Made by a program: the position numbers and the translations under genes. The notes beneath the pieces were generated by a model. It was not told the DNA's origin and did no database searches. It worked only from the letters and a program-made list of their open reading frames with translations. From the NCBI GenBank assembly GCA_023052935.1, contig CM041294.1, positions 20,856,635 to 20,920,634 of the forward strand: 64,000 bases of DNA. The letters run 5' to 3'. Numbering within the stretch: position 1 is the stretch's first letter; each line of letters begins with the position of its first letter. This DNA comes from Piezodorus guildinii. Taxonomy: Eukaryota > Arthropoda > Insecta > Hemiptera > Pentatomidae. This document shows positions 55,753 through 64,000 of this stretch, piece after piece.

Positions 55753-58011
55753 TTGACACACTCATTGGAGAAATACAAGAGAACGTTACTTAACTTAAAA
55801 ATTAGGGAAACCATACAACAAATAGACCTCATAAACGACAATATCCGTTCCTTAAATTCCTCTTTACATCCTATTATAGGCGACCACAACATGGACAAAC
55901 TGACTACAAGTATTCAAACAATTTTTGCATTCACTAAAAAACAGACAAAATTTTCCCTCGTTAAAAAATTTAAAACTATTTATGAAAAGAGTATCAATAA
56001 AAAACCGTATCCAAAAGGCTCTGATGATTGGATCAAAAATATTTCCTCTACCTCTGTTCCCACTAATGTTAATAATATTTTAAGCTTAGGTCCCAATTTT
56101 TCTACCCCTTCTTCTAACCCTTCTAAAATGATTCCCCAACTTATAACAGATCTAGAATATATTTATAAAGACGACATTTTCAAAATAACTGACGAAGACA
56201 AAGAAATTTCCCGGTTGCGGATTAGCAACATGATTTCCAACCACCTCCAACACCCCAAACCTCTTTCGTCACTTTCCCCTCTCTTCTTCAAAGATCTTTC
56301 CTTAACCCGCTCATTCCTCAAATCAAACGACCAAATTATAGTAACCAAAGCCGACAAAGGTAACGTAACAGTTATTATGGACAGAACTGAGTACGATGAC
56401 AAAATAAATTCACTTCTATCAGACCTATCAACATATACACCCTCTACCCGTGACCCAACCCGTCCTCTCATGATAAAATTTAACCAACATATCAAAAATC
56501 TCTTCGATAATAAATTCATTAATCTATCTGCATACAGAAACCTAATCTCTTATAATTCCTTACCCCCACGTCTGTATGGCCTTCCAAAAATTCACAAACC
56601 CGGTAATCCACTCCGTCCCATTATTTCAAACATCAATGCACCTTCCTCCAAACTCAGTAAATTTCTTCTACCGTCACTAAAAATACTCAGCCGTACAAAC
56701 TCCTACGACATTACAAACTCTCTTTACCTCCGACAACAATTATTATCACTTCAAATCCCCCCTAACTACATTTTAACATCTTTTGACGCCGAAAGCTTAT
56801 TCACTAATATTCCTATTGACAAAGTTCTCCATTTAGTTAAAAAACACTGGACCATTATCGAACCTCACACCACGCTAAATCTTTCTACTTACTTACAATC
56901 ACTGGAACTTTGCTGCAAAACAGGATACCTCACTTTTAAGGGAAAATTTTACAATCAGGTCTCTGGACTAGCAATGGGAAACTGCCTAGCTCCGGATCTC
57001 TCTAATATTGTTCTCAATGACCTCCTGGATTTCATAACGAAAATTTATAAAGACGATATATTTTTCATTAAGAAATATGTTGACGACCTCCTCCTAATAA
57101 TAAACCCTGAAAAAATCCCAGATATCCTTAAATCCTTTAATTCCTACGATCCACGCCTCCGTTTTACAGTAGAAAAAGAAAACAACTCAACAATTCCCTT
57201 TCTAGACTTACTGATAATAAGAAATACGGACGGTTCTATTTCCACTGATTGGTACACAAAATCCACCTATTCCGGTAGACTCCTCAATTTCTTCTCCCAG
57301 CACCCATACCATCAAAAAATTAATGTTGCCCAAAATCTCGTCCACCGTTGCCTCTCCTTGTCTGATCCACAGTACCATCCTACCAATATCCAGCGCATTA
57401 AAAAGATCCTTACCCTAAACAGCTTCCCACTTAATATCATTAAAAAACTCATTAACTCATACAACAACTTAAAAACGACCATTACTCCCCCTACAATACA
57501 AGACCAAAATTCACCCACAATATTTCAATATAGATCCCTACCGTATATTCCACACCTGTCTGAAAATATTAAAAAATCCTTTAAATCTTCCTTACCCTCC
57601 CTAAAGCTAGGATTAAAGACCCAGAACAAACTTTCCCACCTTTTCACTAATACTAAAGACCCGATAAATCCTCTCTACCGCTCAAATATTGTTTATAAAA
57701 TAACTTGTTTAGATTGCGATGTGTCCTATGTGGGTGAAACAAAAAACTACTTAAAAACCCGCATATCTCAACATAAATCCTCCATATCCTCTCGAAACCT
57801 TCTAGCCTCAAAACTCTCCGAACACTCCATAACTTTTAATCATTCATTTAACTTTCAAGATTGTTCCATTTTAGATTCTGTTCCCAACCATAAAAAAAGA
57901 CTCATCGCTGAATCCGTCCACATCCATCTCCAATCTAATCCTGTCAACCATAAAACTGATAAGCAATGCATCTCCTCCACCTACAGCCATATATTAAATT
58001 CTCTTAAGTAA
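55753..58011 (+). CDS. PLE reverse transcriptase with GIY-YIG endonuclease
   Basis: 752 uninterrupted codons. Residues about 1-250 form the N-terminal region. YGLPKIHK (275-282) and RPIIS lead into the reverse transcriptase. Motif A is SFDAESLFTNIP (D345), motif B GLAMGNCLAP (405-414), motif C YVDD (442-445), and the thumb FLDLLIIRN to LNFFSQHP. The GIY-YIG domain follows at about 645-735, with VYKITCLDC (zinc-type Cys pair), YVGET (659-663), Arg670, His674 and Glu720 in RLIAES. The protein nicks DNA and reverse-transcribes the element RNA, presumably in the nucleus. The listed start is a TTG; the frame is open from 55732 and the first ATG is at 55891 (residue 47). Upstream residues look coding, so the true start may lie in a lost or spliced 5' exon (Penelope has an intron). 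No catalytic residue is missing. Confidence 0.95.
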   Translation: MTHSLEKYKRTLLNLKIRETIQQIDLINDNIRSLNSSLHPIIGDHNMDKLTTSIQTIFAFTKKQTKFSLVKKFKTIYEKSINKKPYPKGSDDWIKNISSTSVPTNVNNILSLGPNFSTPSSNPSKMIPQLITDLEYIYKDDIFKITDEDKEISRLRISNMISNHLQHPKPLSSLSPLFFKDLSLTRSFLKSNDQIIVTKADKGNVTVIMDRTEYDDKINSLLSDLSTYTPSTRDPTRPLMIKFNQHIKNLFDNKFINLSAYRNLISYNSLPPRLYGLPKIHKPGNPLRPIISNINAPSSKLSKFLLPSLKILSRTNSYDITNSLYLRQQLLSLQIPPNYILTSFDAESLFTNIPIDKVLHLVKKHWTIIEPHTTLNLSTYLQSLELCCKTGYLTFKGKFYNQVSGLAMGNCLAPDLSNIVLNDLLDFITKIYKDDIFFIKKYVDDLLLIINPEKIPDILKSFNSYDPRLRFTVEKENNSTIPFLDLLIIRNTDGSISTDWYTKSTYSGRLLNFFSQHPYHQKINVAQNLVHRCLSLSDPQYHPTNIQRIKKILTLNSFPLNIIKKLINSYNNLKTTITPPTIQDQNSPTIFQYRSLPYIPHLSENIKKSFKSSLPSLKLGLKTQNKLSHLFTNTKDPINPLYRSNIVYKITCLDCDVSYVGETKNYLKTRISQHKSSISSRNLLASKLSEHSITFNHSFNFQDCSILDSVPNHKKRLIAESVHIHLQSNPVNHKTDKQCISSTYSHILNSLK

Positions 58012-58430
58012 TACAGCTTCCCATGTCCATCCCACTGTATACATTTTGTTTATTTATTGGTTTATTTTTTACTTATGTATGTATACATTTATTTTATATA
58101 TGTATCTATTTCATTTGTTTCTACACTTAATAAATTCTTAATGGTTTTACAATTCAATTTATTCCTATTTGTAATTATTTTACTATTTTGTATCAACTAT
58201 ATGATCTGTCAATGATTGTTACTTATTATTATTTTTTGTCATAATATTTTCACTTGGTTAATTTTAATGTCTTAATATATGTACAATAATTATTAAAACG
58301 TTGGTTGGGAGGTAGTCAGTTTTACTATATATAGTTCATACATTATTATTCTTACTATTGTATTATATTGTTGTTACTTCAACAATCTTGTTAAAACATC
58401 TTCTAATACCGTTGTGATGTTATTAATATT
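58012..58430 (+). other. PLE1 3' spacer
   Basis: An AT-rich stretch between the stop codon and the right terminal repeat. The second PLE has a comparable stretch at about 62930-63362. Confidence 0.7.
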
Positions 58431-58976
58431 GTAGGTTTAATCTGAACACTTCCTTTTATGTTAATATTACAATTTTACTCATTGTTGTCAGATCCCGTCT
58501 AGAAATATGGTACGTATTTTCCATTTTACCCAACCTTTTGTACGTACTTTCCTATCTACCTGCCTATATTCCATATTACCAAAATGTACCCAGTTCCCAC
58601 TCACCTACCAGACGGTACGTATCTCCACTGTACTCCATTTTTTAATGTTTTGTATTTCATGTAATTTTTTCTTATATATTTGTACATTATCTTTAGTCAT
58701 TATCTGGTCTGTATAGCTCTCATTAGTATACCTTTATCATTGTAATTTAATTAATTGATTTCTATACACATCTATTTCCTTCTATGTTATAATATTGACA
58801 TTGTTAATTTTTTTAAAATAGTATTTGTAATCTTATTTTAAATGTATCCTTTTTGTATCTTTTTAGCCCTGATGATGACCCACAATGGAAGTCGAAACGT
58901 TGGCAAACAATAAAATAGTTGAAACTATTCAGTTGTTTCATTTAATGACCGCCACCCGGACTAATTCCTTCAATAA
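58431..58976 (+). repeat. PLE1 terminal repeat, sense (right)
   Basis: 546 bp, the inverted counterpart of 55192-55737. The element continues for 28 bp (CTCAACGGTCAACTAATT) to the TSD. Confidence 0.95.
58866..58904 (+). ncRNA. Hammerhead-like motif, right PLE1 repeat (stem II damaged)
   Basis: Same layout as the left copy, but stem II now reads GACCC with GAAGTC. Two C/G pairs are broken, leaving GAC/GTC. This copy is in sense with the ORF, so the mutation could matter for RNA processing. Confidence 0.6.
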
Positions 58977-59004
58977 TTCTCAACGGTCAACTAATTATAT
59001 CTAC

Positions 59005-59017
59005 AAAAGTAATGATA
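59005..59017. repeat. Target-site duplication of PLE, right
   Basis: AAAAGTAATGATA, identical to 55179-55191. Confidence 0.9.
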
Positions 59018-59754
59018 GTTAAAAAAAAAGGAATTTTAAATCGAATAGATAAAATATATCTAATTTTCTATTATTATAATTAATAAGTATATTTGAATCA
59101 GCATCGTTATATTTAGTTAAATTAAAATCGTTATATTCCCTGATACCTTGTCAAATATATTTAATTTAAATAATGAAAGGACATTTTGTCAAGTTCAACT
59201 TGATATTTACCTACAAGTTGATTTTATTTAAGTAAAATTATCGGTAAGGATAAAAAAAAAAAATAAAAAAAAAAAAAAAAAAAAAAAATGAATTAAGCGG
59301 ATACTTACGATGTTCCTTTATAATATTCTGTTATTCAGGGTTCATCGCATGGATGAATAAAAAACAAAAGAAAGACTTTATAAAAAAGTTATGTTATCAA
59401 AATTATATCGAAACCAACCGAAAAAACTAAAACACTCTAACGTATCCTAATCCTAAAACAAATTATTTTCAATAAAAATATAATGTTATAGATTGCTTTG
59501 AGGCTTTCAACATTATTTAAGAGTAGTCCAATATATTTTATACGACTGATAAAAAATAATTGTCTGTCCTGTCGTTTGTGAAATCAAGAATAAATAATTC
59601 TTTAACTCCGGTTCCGAATTATGGAAGTTGTCATCGTACAACTCTGATGTCTGATGATATCTGAGTTGCGTGTTAAGGATTTATGGCCCGAGATCAAAAA
59701 TTATGTTACTCTGTTCGTGCATTTACCGTTTATTATCCGTTGAATAGGCAAGAT
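59018..59754. other. Unassigned AT-rich DNA
   Basis: It contains an A-run near 59260-59287. No gene recognised. Confidence 0.5.
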
Positions 59755-59940
59755 TTACACAATTAAGCGGGAACTAGTGGATTAGAATGGGAGTGAATGG
59801 AGTTTTTCATGGAAGGAGTGATACCTGGTACAGGCCAAATCAGCAACATATGGAACATTAAGGTCTTTGTGGATGATTTTATTTGTGACAAAGTAGGGAG
59901 CATTAAGGATTTTGCGAAGGATTGGAAAAATAAAATATTT
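59755..59940 (-). pseudogene. Jockey-type LINE fragment
   Basis: It matches the plus-strand text of the copy at 29.8-29.95 kb (GATACCTGGTACAGGCCAAATC-type block, shared over about 150 bp) and covers the C-terminal ORF2 region. It is not the missing half of the fragment at 54890-55150, because the order would be wrong. Confidence 0.6.
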
Positions 59941-60369
59941 ACAGTAATTAAATAATCAATAATAAAAAACTTCTATAAATCATTACCCTACTTTTAATTA
60001 TTACTAAATCGTTATATGGACAATAATATTTTTAAGGTGTCGCTATTCACTCCGAATATCTGGTGATGCTTGGTTGTGTAAGCAATTAACTTACATTTTA
60101 ATGCAAGATCGGATTTTATCTGAAGTTTTTTTGAATTTTTATTAATTACAGTTTTTGATTAATAGAATAACTAAAGAAAACCGAATGTGTTAATTGGTAA
60201 AGAGAAAAAACTTAATAATATACTGCGTTTATCCACTAAAATATGTGTGTACGCTGATGATATTTGTTTTGCTCTTTGTTCATCGCGTTGTCTTGATCTC
60301 GAAATTCTTTTCATTTTTTCTCTATCTTCAGATATTTTTTTGTGGAATTACATCTATTTTAATCTGTTA

Positions 60370-60965
60370 CTTGAGGATCTTTTTTTTTTAAGTATAAAAA
60401 CGCCCTCTTACTAATTCTAAAACTCTATACATATCTACGAGAATAATGAAGTTACAAGTGTATATATAAGTAAGATTTTTTTTTTTTCATTTTGTTTTTT
60501 GTTTAGAGCGCTCTTCTGATTCTAAAACTCTTTTCCCTATCGAAAAAAAAACTGAGTTATGAGAGTATTTATGTTTATTTGTTAAATTTCAATTTTTTTA
60601 TCTTGTATATAATTAATCGCGTTTTTTTTTTTTTGGTTAAAAAACACTGATAAATTTTTCTCTAGCTTCGAAAATAACAGAATTATTGAATTAGATCACG
60701 TTTAATCGGCCACCATTTCAAAACTGAGAAGCTGATATCAACGTCTAGGAGTTTGGATCATCGTTGCATGGACTAGTATTTTTGTGGTGAATTAAAAAAA
60801 AAAATTGGTCTAGTAGTTTCGTAGAAATGCCGCGGACGGCGGACAAATGGATTTTTTTTTTCGGATTCTACGCATCTTGAAAATTAAGCTCTAAAATTTT
60901 GAGCAGCGGTAATTTTTTTTTTTTTTGGTCGATTACAAAGGTTGATTACTGAAAAAAATAAACAA
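60370..60965 (+). repeat. Dispersed repeat R, long copy
   Basis: Ordered blocks shared with 20060-20560: CTAATTCTAAAACTCTATAC, AAAACTGAGTTATGAGAGT, CGCGGACGGCGGACAAATGG, CGGATTCTACGCATCTTGAA and GGTCGATTACAAAGGTTGAT. Function and class unknown. Confidence 0.65.
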
Positions 60966-61079
60966 AAAAAGGTTATACAAAACGTCGGTAAATAGTAGTA
61001 GGAATACTCAGTGAACCTTGGTCTCTTTAAAGTCCCTCAATAAATGTTTTGAAAATGTTATAAAGGGAAATTCTACGTA

Positions 61080-61445
61080 AAATTGATGGGCCAGTGTTGA
61101 AACAGGGTGAATGGAGAGTCCGAATGGACGGGAAATATATGAGCTGTACGGATCTTAAGGCATTGTTCGCTTCATACGAGCAAGGGGAATTGAATTGTTG
61201 GGTCATGTAGTGCGTATGGATGACTCAAAGATGGATGCAAAAAAAGGATTCTGCTTGGAAAATTTAATGTACTTAAAGGAGACGAAACCCTTTGGTCCAT
61301 AGACTTAGGGATTCAGGGTGCGGAAATAGACTTGGAAGATATCGGTATAAGGAACTGGAGTAGAGCTTTGTGCAGAGGAAGACTGCTGCTATAGTGACAG
61401 GGAAGACAAAGCCTGTCTTGAGCTGTGAAGCTGCGAAGTAAGTAA
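61080..61445 (+). pseudogene. LINE reverse-transcriptase C-terminal remnant
   Basis: Frame-shifted pieces IVRFIRARGIELLGHVVRMD and IGIRNWSRALCRGRLLL match the ordered C-terminal tail of insect LINE reverse transcriptases (GHVxRM, then GIxNWxxxxxxR). No catalytic part is present. Confidence 0.65.
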
Positions 61446-61665
61446 ATAATTGAATGACCATGACTACTAAATGTTTTTCCATTGTGTTCCGTATTTCTGT
61501 TAATACACGTCCAATTAAATAATTTTTTTTTTTTTTTAACTTTTGTTCACGTAGAAACGGTAAGTACCCTTTATTTTTCTCGGAGTAACGGTAACCAGTA
61601 AGTATGTCTTTTCTTTATACCAAGGCGTACGAACGGATTTTTTTTTTTTTTCTAAAATTGGATTC

Positions 61666-61830
61666 TTCGCATAGATAGATAGATAGATAGATAACTGTTT
61701 TTTAAATTTATTTTTCTTTCAGAATATTACAACAAAAAAAACATTAAGAGAACTATGGTCTGTTAGACCGTCTAGTCCGGAGCCGATCTGTTCAATTTTA
61801 CAATTTTTACAACAGTAACTATATATACAA
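61666..61830 (-). repeat. LINE 3' fragment with (GATA)n tail
   Basis: A GATA repeat next to a block with TATGGTCTGTTAGACCGTC and GTCCGGAG, resembling the 3' UTR of the LINE at 35078-35707 (ATAGTCTGTTGACCGTCC). Confidence 0.45.
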
Positions 61831-62358
61831 GAACAATACAATACACAATAACAGTAAAACAATCTCACTCACAGATTCAACTATTTCATTATCAGGCTCA
61901 AAACAATAATAATAAACAATTTTATATATATAAATTATCTCGCATAGAGATATCCAAAGAATATAATCTTGAATAAACCTCGATATGACGTATTCTGTAC
62001 TTTGCTAACTTGAAACAAGAGAGTTGGCGGAAAAGATAAAAAGCTTCCTAACCAGCCATATCTTCAGTGTGTGATGTTTTAAAACTTACTTGGAGTGACA
62101 CCGCTCGAGAATCGTCGTCAAAGCGGTAAAAGCAAAAGGCAATCAACCAAAATGTCAAGGTGGGTGGGAATCTTCCGCGAGAGGTTACGAAACAAAAATT
62201 TAACCGTCAACGAACTGTGTAAAAAAAAAAGAAAAAATTACCAGACAACAAAATACAAAGGCACTAGTTTTATTTTCAATCAAATATGTTTTTGATGTCT
62301 TAATTAAAGTAAAAATAAATTTAAGAAATTACTACGTAAACATTTTAATTTTACCATT
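61831..62358. other. Unassigned DNA
   Basis: No gene or repeat recognised. A short frame at 62095-62295 has no known motif. Confidence 0.45.
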
Positions 62359-62459
62359 GTGGATGTAATTAGTTGACCGTTGAGAATTACTGGAAGGAAT
62401 TAGTCCGGGTGGCGGTCATTAAATGAAACAACTAAATAGTTTCAACTATTTTATTGTTT

Positions 62460-62498
62460 GCCAACGTTTCGACCCCCTTTGTGGGTCATCATCAGGGC
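62460..62498 (-). ncRNA. Hammerhead-like motif in PLE2 repeat
   Basis: Same 39-nt layout as in PLE1: CTGATGA, T, GACCC, loop ACAAAGG, GGGTC, GAAACGTT, GGC. Stem II is intact. Confidence 0.62.
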
Positions 62499-63362
62499 TA
62501 AAAAGATACAAAAGAATATAATTTCAATGACATTACATACAATATTATATAACCTATTTAGCTAGAGAACGTCGGTATTGAAAAAATAACAGAAGAACTG
62601 TATATGTAAAAAAAATACAATGACCATATTACAATAATGAAAGTGTTATACAGAAAAAATAAAAATGTTCACTAAACAAAATTTACACAGGTATCAATAA
62701 TTTACATGAAATATGAAATATAAAAATATGAAGTAGAGTGGAGATACGTACCGCATGGTGGGAGAATGGAAACTAGGTACTGTTTGGTAGATGGGGGGTA
62801 GGTAGGATGGAAAATACGTAGGAAAAGGTGGAATGGAAAATACGTACTGATTTATGGACAGGGCCTGACAACAATGACTAAAATTCTTAATACTACCATA
62901 CAAAGAATCAATGAAATTTAACTTATGATTATAATAATGATACAGGATAAAAAATTATGATTTAATTCTTGAAATATCACCTATATAATAGTAAGAGCAG
63001 TGATGGAAGATGTATATGGAGAAAAACTGACTGTACCTCCCAACTTAATCATCCCTAATTCTGTTTTAGGTATCCAAAGATAACAGGGTGGAAAAAATAA
63101 TAATGGAACATTGTAAAATACATTAATTGACAAATCTTACAGGTTGATAAAAAAAAAAATTAAATAAACATAAATACAAGTTGGAATAAATTGAATAGTG
63201 AAGACATTTAGAAAATTTTAAATACATAAACAAAACAAAATAAATACATATATAGAATTATATGGATACCTAAAATAGATTTTAAAATATTAATAAAAAC
63301 CAACAAACAATAATAATGAAAAACAAAACAATATATATGGTGGGATAGACAGAGAAAATATG

Positions 63363-64000
63363 CTACTTAATAGAGTTTAATATGTGGCTATATGTGGAGG
63401 AAATGCATTGTTTATCGGTTTTGTGGTTAACAGGATTGGATTGGAGGTGGATGTGGACGGATTCTGCGATTAGTCTTTTCTTATGGTTTGGAACATAATC
63501 TAAAATAGAGCAGTCGTCAAAGTTAAAGGAATGATTGAAATGTATGGAGTGTTCAGAAAGTTTTGAGGCTAGAGGGTTTCGAGAGGATACGGAGAGTTTA
63601 TGTTGCGATATTCTGGTTTTTAAGTAATTTTTGGTTTCTCCTACATAGGATACATCACAATCTGAACATGAAATTTTATAAACAATATTGGAACGATATA
63701 TAGGAGTGATCGGGTCTTTTGTATTGGTAAAAAGGTGAGAAAACTTGTTCTGGGTCTTTAGTCCTAGTTTTAAGGAAGGTAAGGAAAATTTAAGGATTTT
63801 TTTTATATTTTCAGAAAGGTGCGGAATGTAAGGTAGGGATCTATATAAAAATATCATGGGTGAATCATGGTCGGGAATTGTAGGGGAAGTAACGGTGGTT
63901 TTTGTGTTATAAGAATCTATAAGGTTTTTAATTACTTTTTTTGGGAAGCTGTTTAAGGTTAGTATTTTTTTAATACGTTCGATATTATTAGGATGGTACT
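63363..64000 (-). CDS. PLE2 protein, C-terminal part (runs off window)
   Basis: The frame is open from the window edge (YHPNNIERIKKILTLNSF) to the stop at 63363, covering the end of the thumb region and the whole GIY-YIG domain (IVYKISCSDCDVSYVGET, KTRISQHK, RLIAESVHIH). It aligns residue for residue with PLE1 from about residue 541, with scattered substitutions. No stop or frameshift in the visible ~210 codons. The reverse transcriptase would lie beyond position 64000. Confidence 0.93.
   Translation of the reverse strand, partial: YHPNNIERIKKILTLNSFPKKVIKNLIDSYNTKTTVTSPTIPDHDSPMIFLYRSLPYIPHLSENIKKILKFSLPSLKLGLKTQNKFSHLFTNTKDPITPIYRSNIVYKISCSDCDVSYVGETKNYLKTRISQHKLSVSSRNPLASKLSEHSIHFNHSFNFDDCSILDYVPNHKKRLIAESVHIHLQSNPVNHKTDKQCISSTYSHILNSIK

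Larger units (their letters stand above)
55192..59004 (+). mobile_element. Full-length Penelope-like element (PLE1)
   Basis: The element comprises a left terminal repeat in inverted orientation (55192-55737), a single large ORF, a ~420-bp spacer, and a right terminal repeat in sense orientation (58431-58976) with a short extra tail to 59004. It is flanked by a perfect 13-bp duplication. The arms have equal length and few mismatches. PLEs copy themselves through reverse transcription primed at a nick made by their GIY-YIG endonuclease. Inverted terminal repeats are a known PLE arrangement. The lack of stops and the perfect TSD indicate a recent insertion. Confidence 0.95.
62359..64000 (-). mobile_element. 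Second Penelope-like element (PLE2), partial
   Basis: The 3' end of a PLE on the minus strand, cut by the window edge. It starts at the same terminal sequence as PLE1 (GTAATTAGTTGACCGTTGAG on the plus strand), followed by a diverged terminal repeat (to about 62930), a spacer and the ORF. The terminal repeat differs from PLE1 in much of its interior, so it is a different subfamily member. Confidence 0.9.

Noticed and set aside
54890..59940. The two Jockey fragments flanking PLE1 as one element split by it
   Set aside because: The left fragment holds the upstream half and the right one the downstream half of a minus-strand element, the reverse of what a split would give.

Overview
The window is AT-rich nuclear DNA from an animal, most likely an arthropod and probably an insect. 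The evidence is an R1-clade LINE fragment (R1 is known mainly from arthropods), several Jockey-type, RTE-like and other LINE remnants, mariner/Tc1 transposons, a Ty3/Gypsy element without env, GIY-YIG Penelope-like elements (PLEs), three tRNA-derived SINE families, and two intron-containing tRNA-Tyr genes. I cannot name the species. I recognised no host protein-coding gene. The only certain host genes are the two tRNA-Tyr genes; one short exon-like stretch near 31.8 kb is speculative. Everything else is transposable elements in various states of decay, microsatellites, and AT-rich DNA with no recognisable content.

Layout. 1-13.2 kb: copies of a dispersed ~0.85-kb family with features of a non-autonomous Helitron/Helentron, SINE1 copies, a dead mariner, LINE 3' tails, two small fold-back repeats and an internally deleted mariner with intact ends. 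13.55 kb: tRNA-Tyr. 14.7-20.0 kb: a nearly intact Ty3/Gypsy retrotransposon on the minus strand, much more GC-rich than its surroundings, with 197-bp near-identical LTRs, set in a (TA)n tract. 20-31 kb: a MITE, a Jockey remnant carrying a SINE1 insertion, a LINE interrupted by another LINE with a 13-bp target-site duplication (TSD), a Helentron-like copy, a SINE2 copy with perfect TSD, and further LINE remnants. 31-39 kb: more Helentron-like copies, a 5'-truncated LINE with 18-bp TSD, and a three-level nested insertion (LINE fragment inside a dead mariner inside SINE2). 39-50 kb: a fold-back carrying a hammerhead-like motif, SINE3, SINE2, SINE1, Jockey and RTE remnants, a truncated Tc1, the second internally deleted mariner and the second tRNA-Tyr. 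50-64 kb: an R1-clade fragment, a Helentron-like copy, a Jockey reverse-transcriptase remnant, and two PLEs with convergent 3' ends.

The most notable object is the PLE at 55192-59004. It has an unbroken open frame of 752 codons with PLE-type reverse transcriptase (YVDD) and a GIY-YIG endonuclease. It is flanked by two 546-bp inverted terminal repeats and a perfect 13-bp TSD. A 39-nt hammerhead-like motif occurs in both terminal repeats, in the second PLE at the window edge, and, with different sequence but the same layout, in a separate fold-back at 39.2-39.5 kb. The Helentron-like family (about eight substantial copies plus two fragments) and the nested insertions are the other main points of interest.
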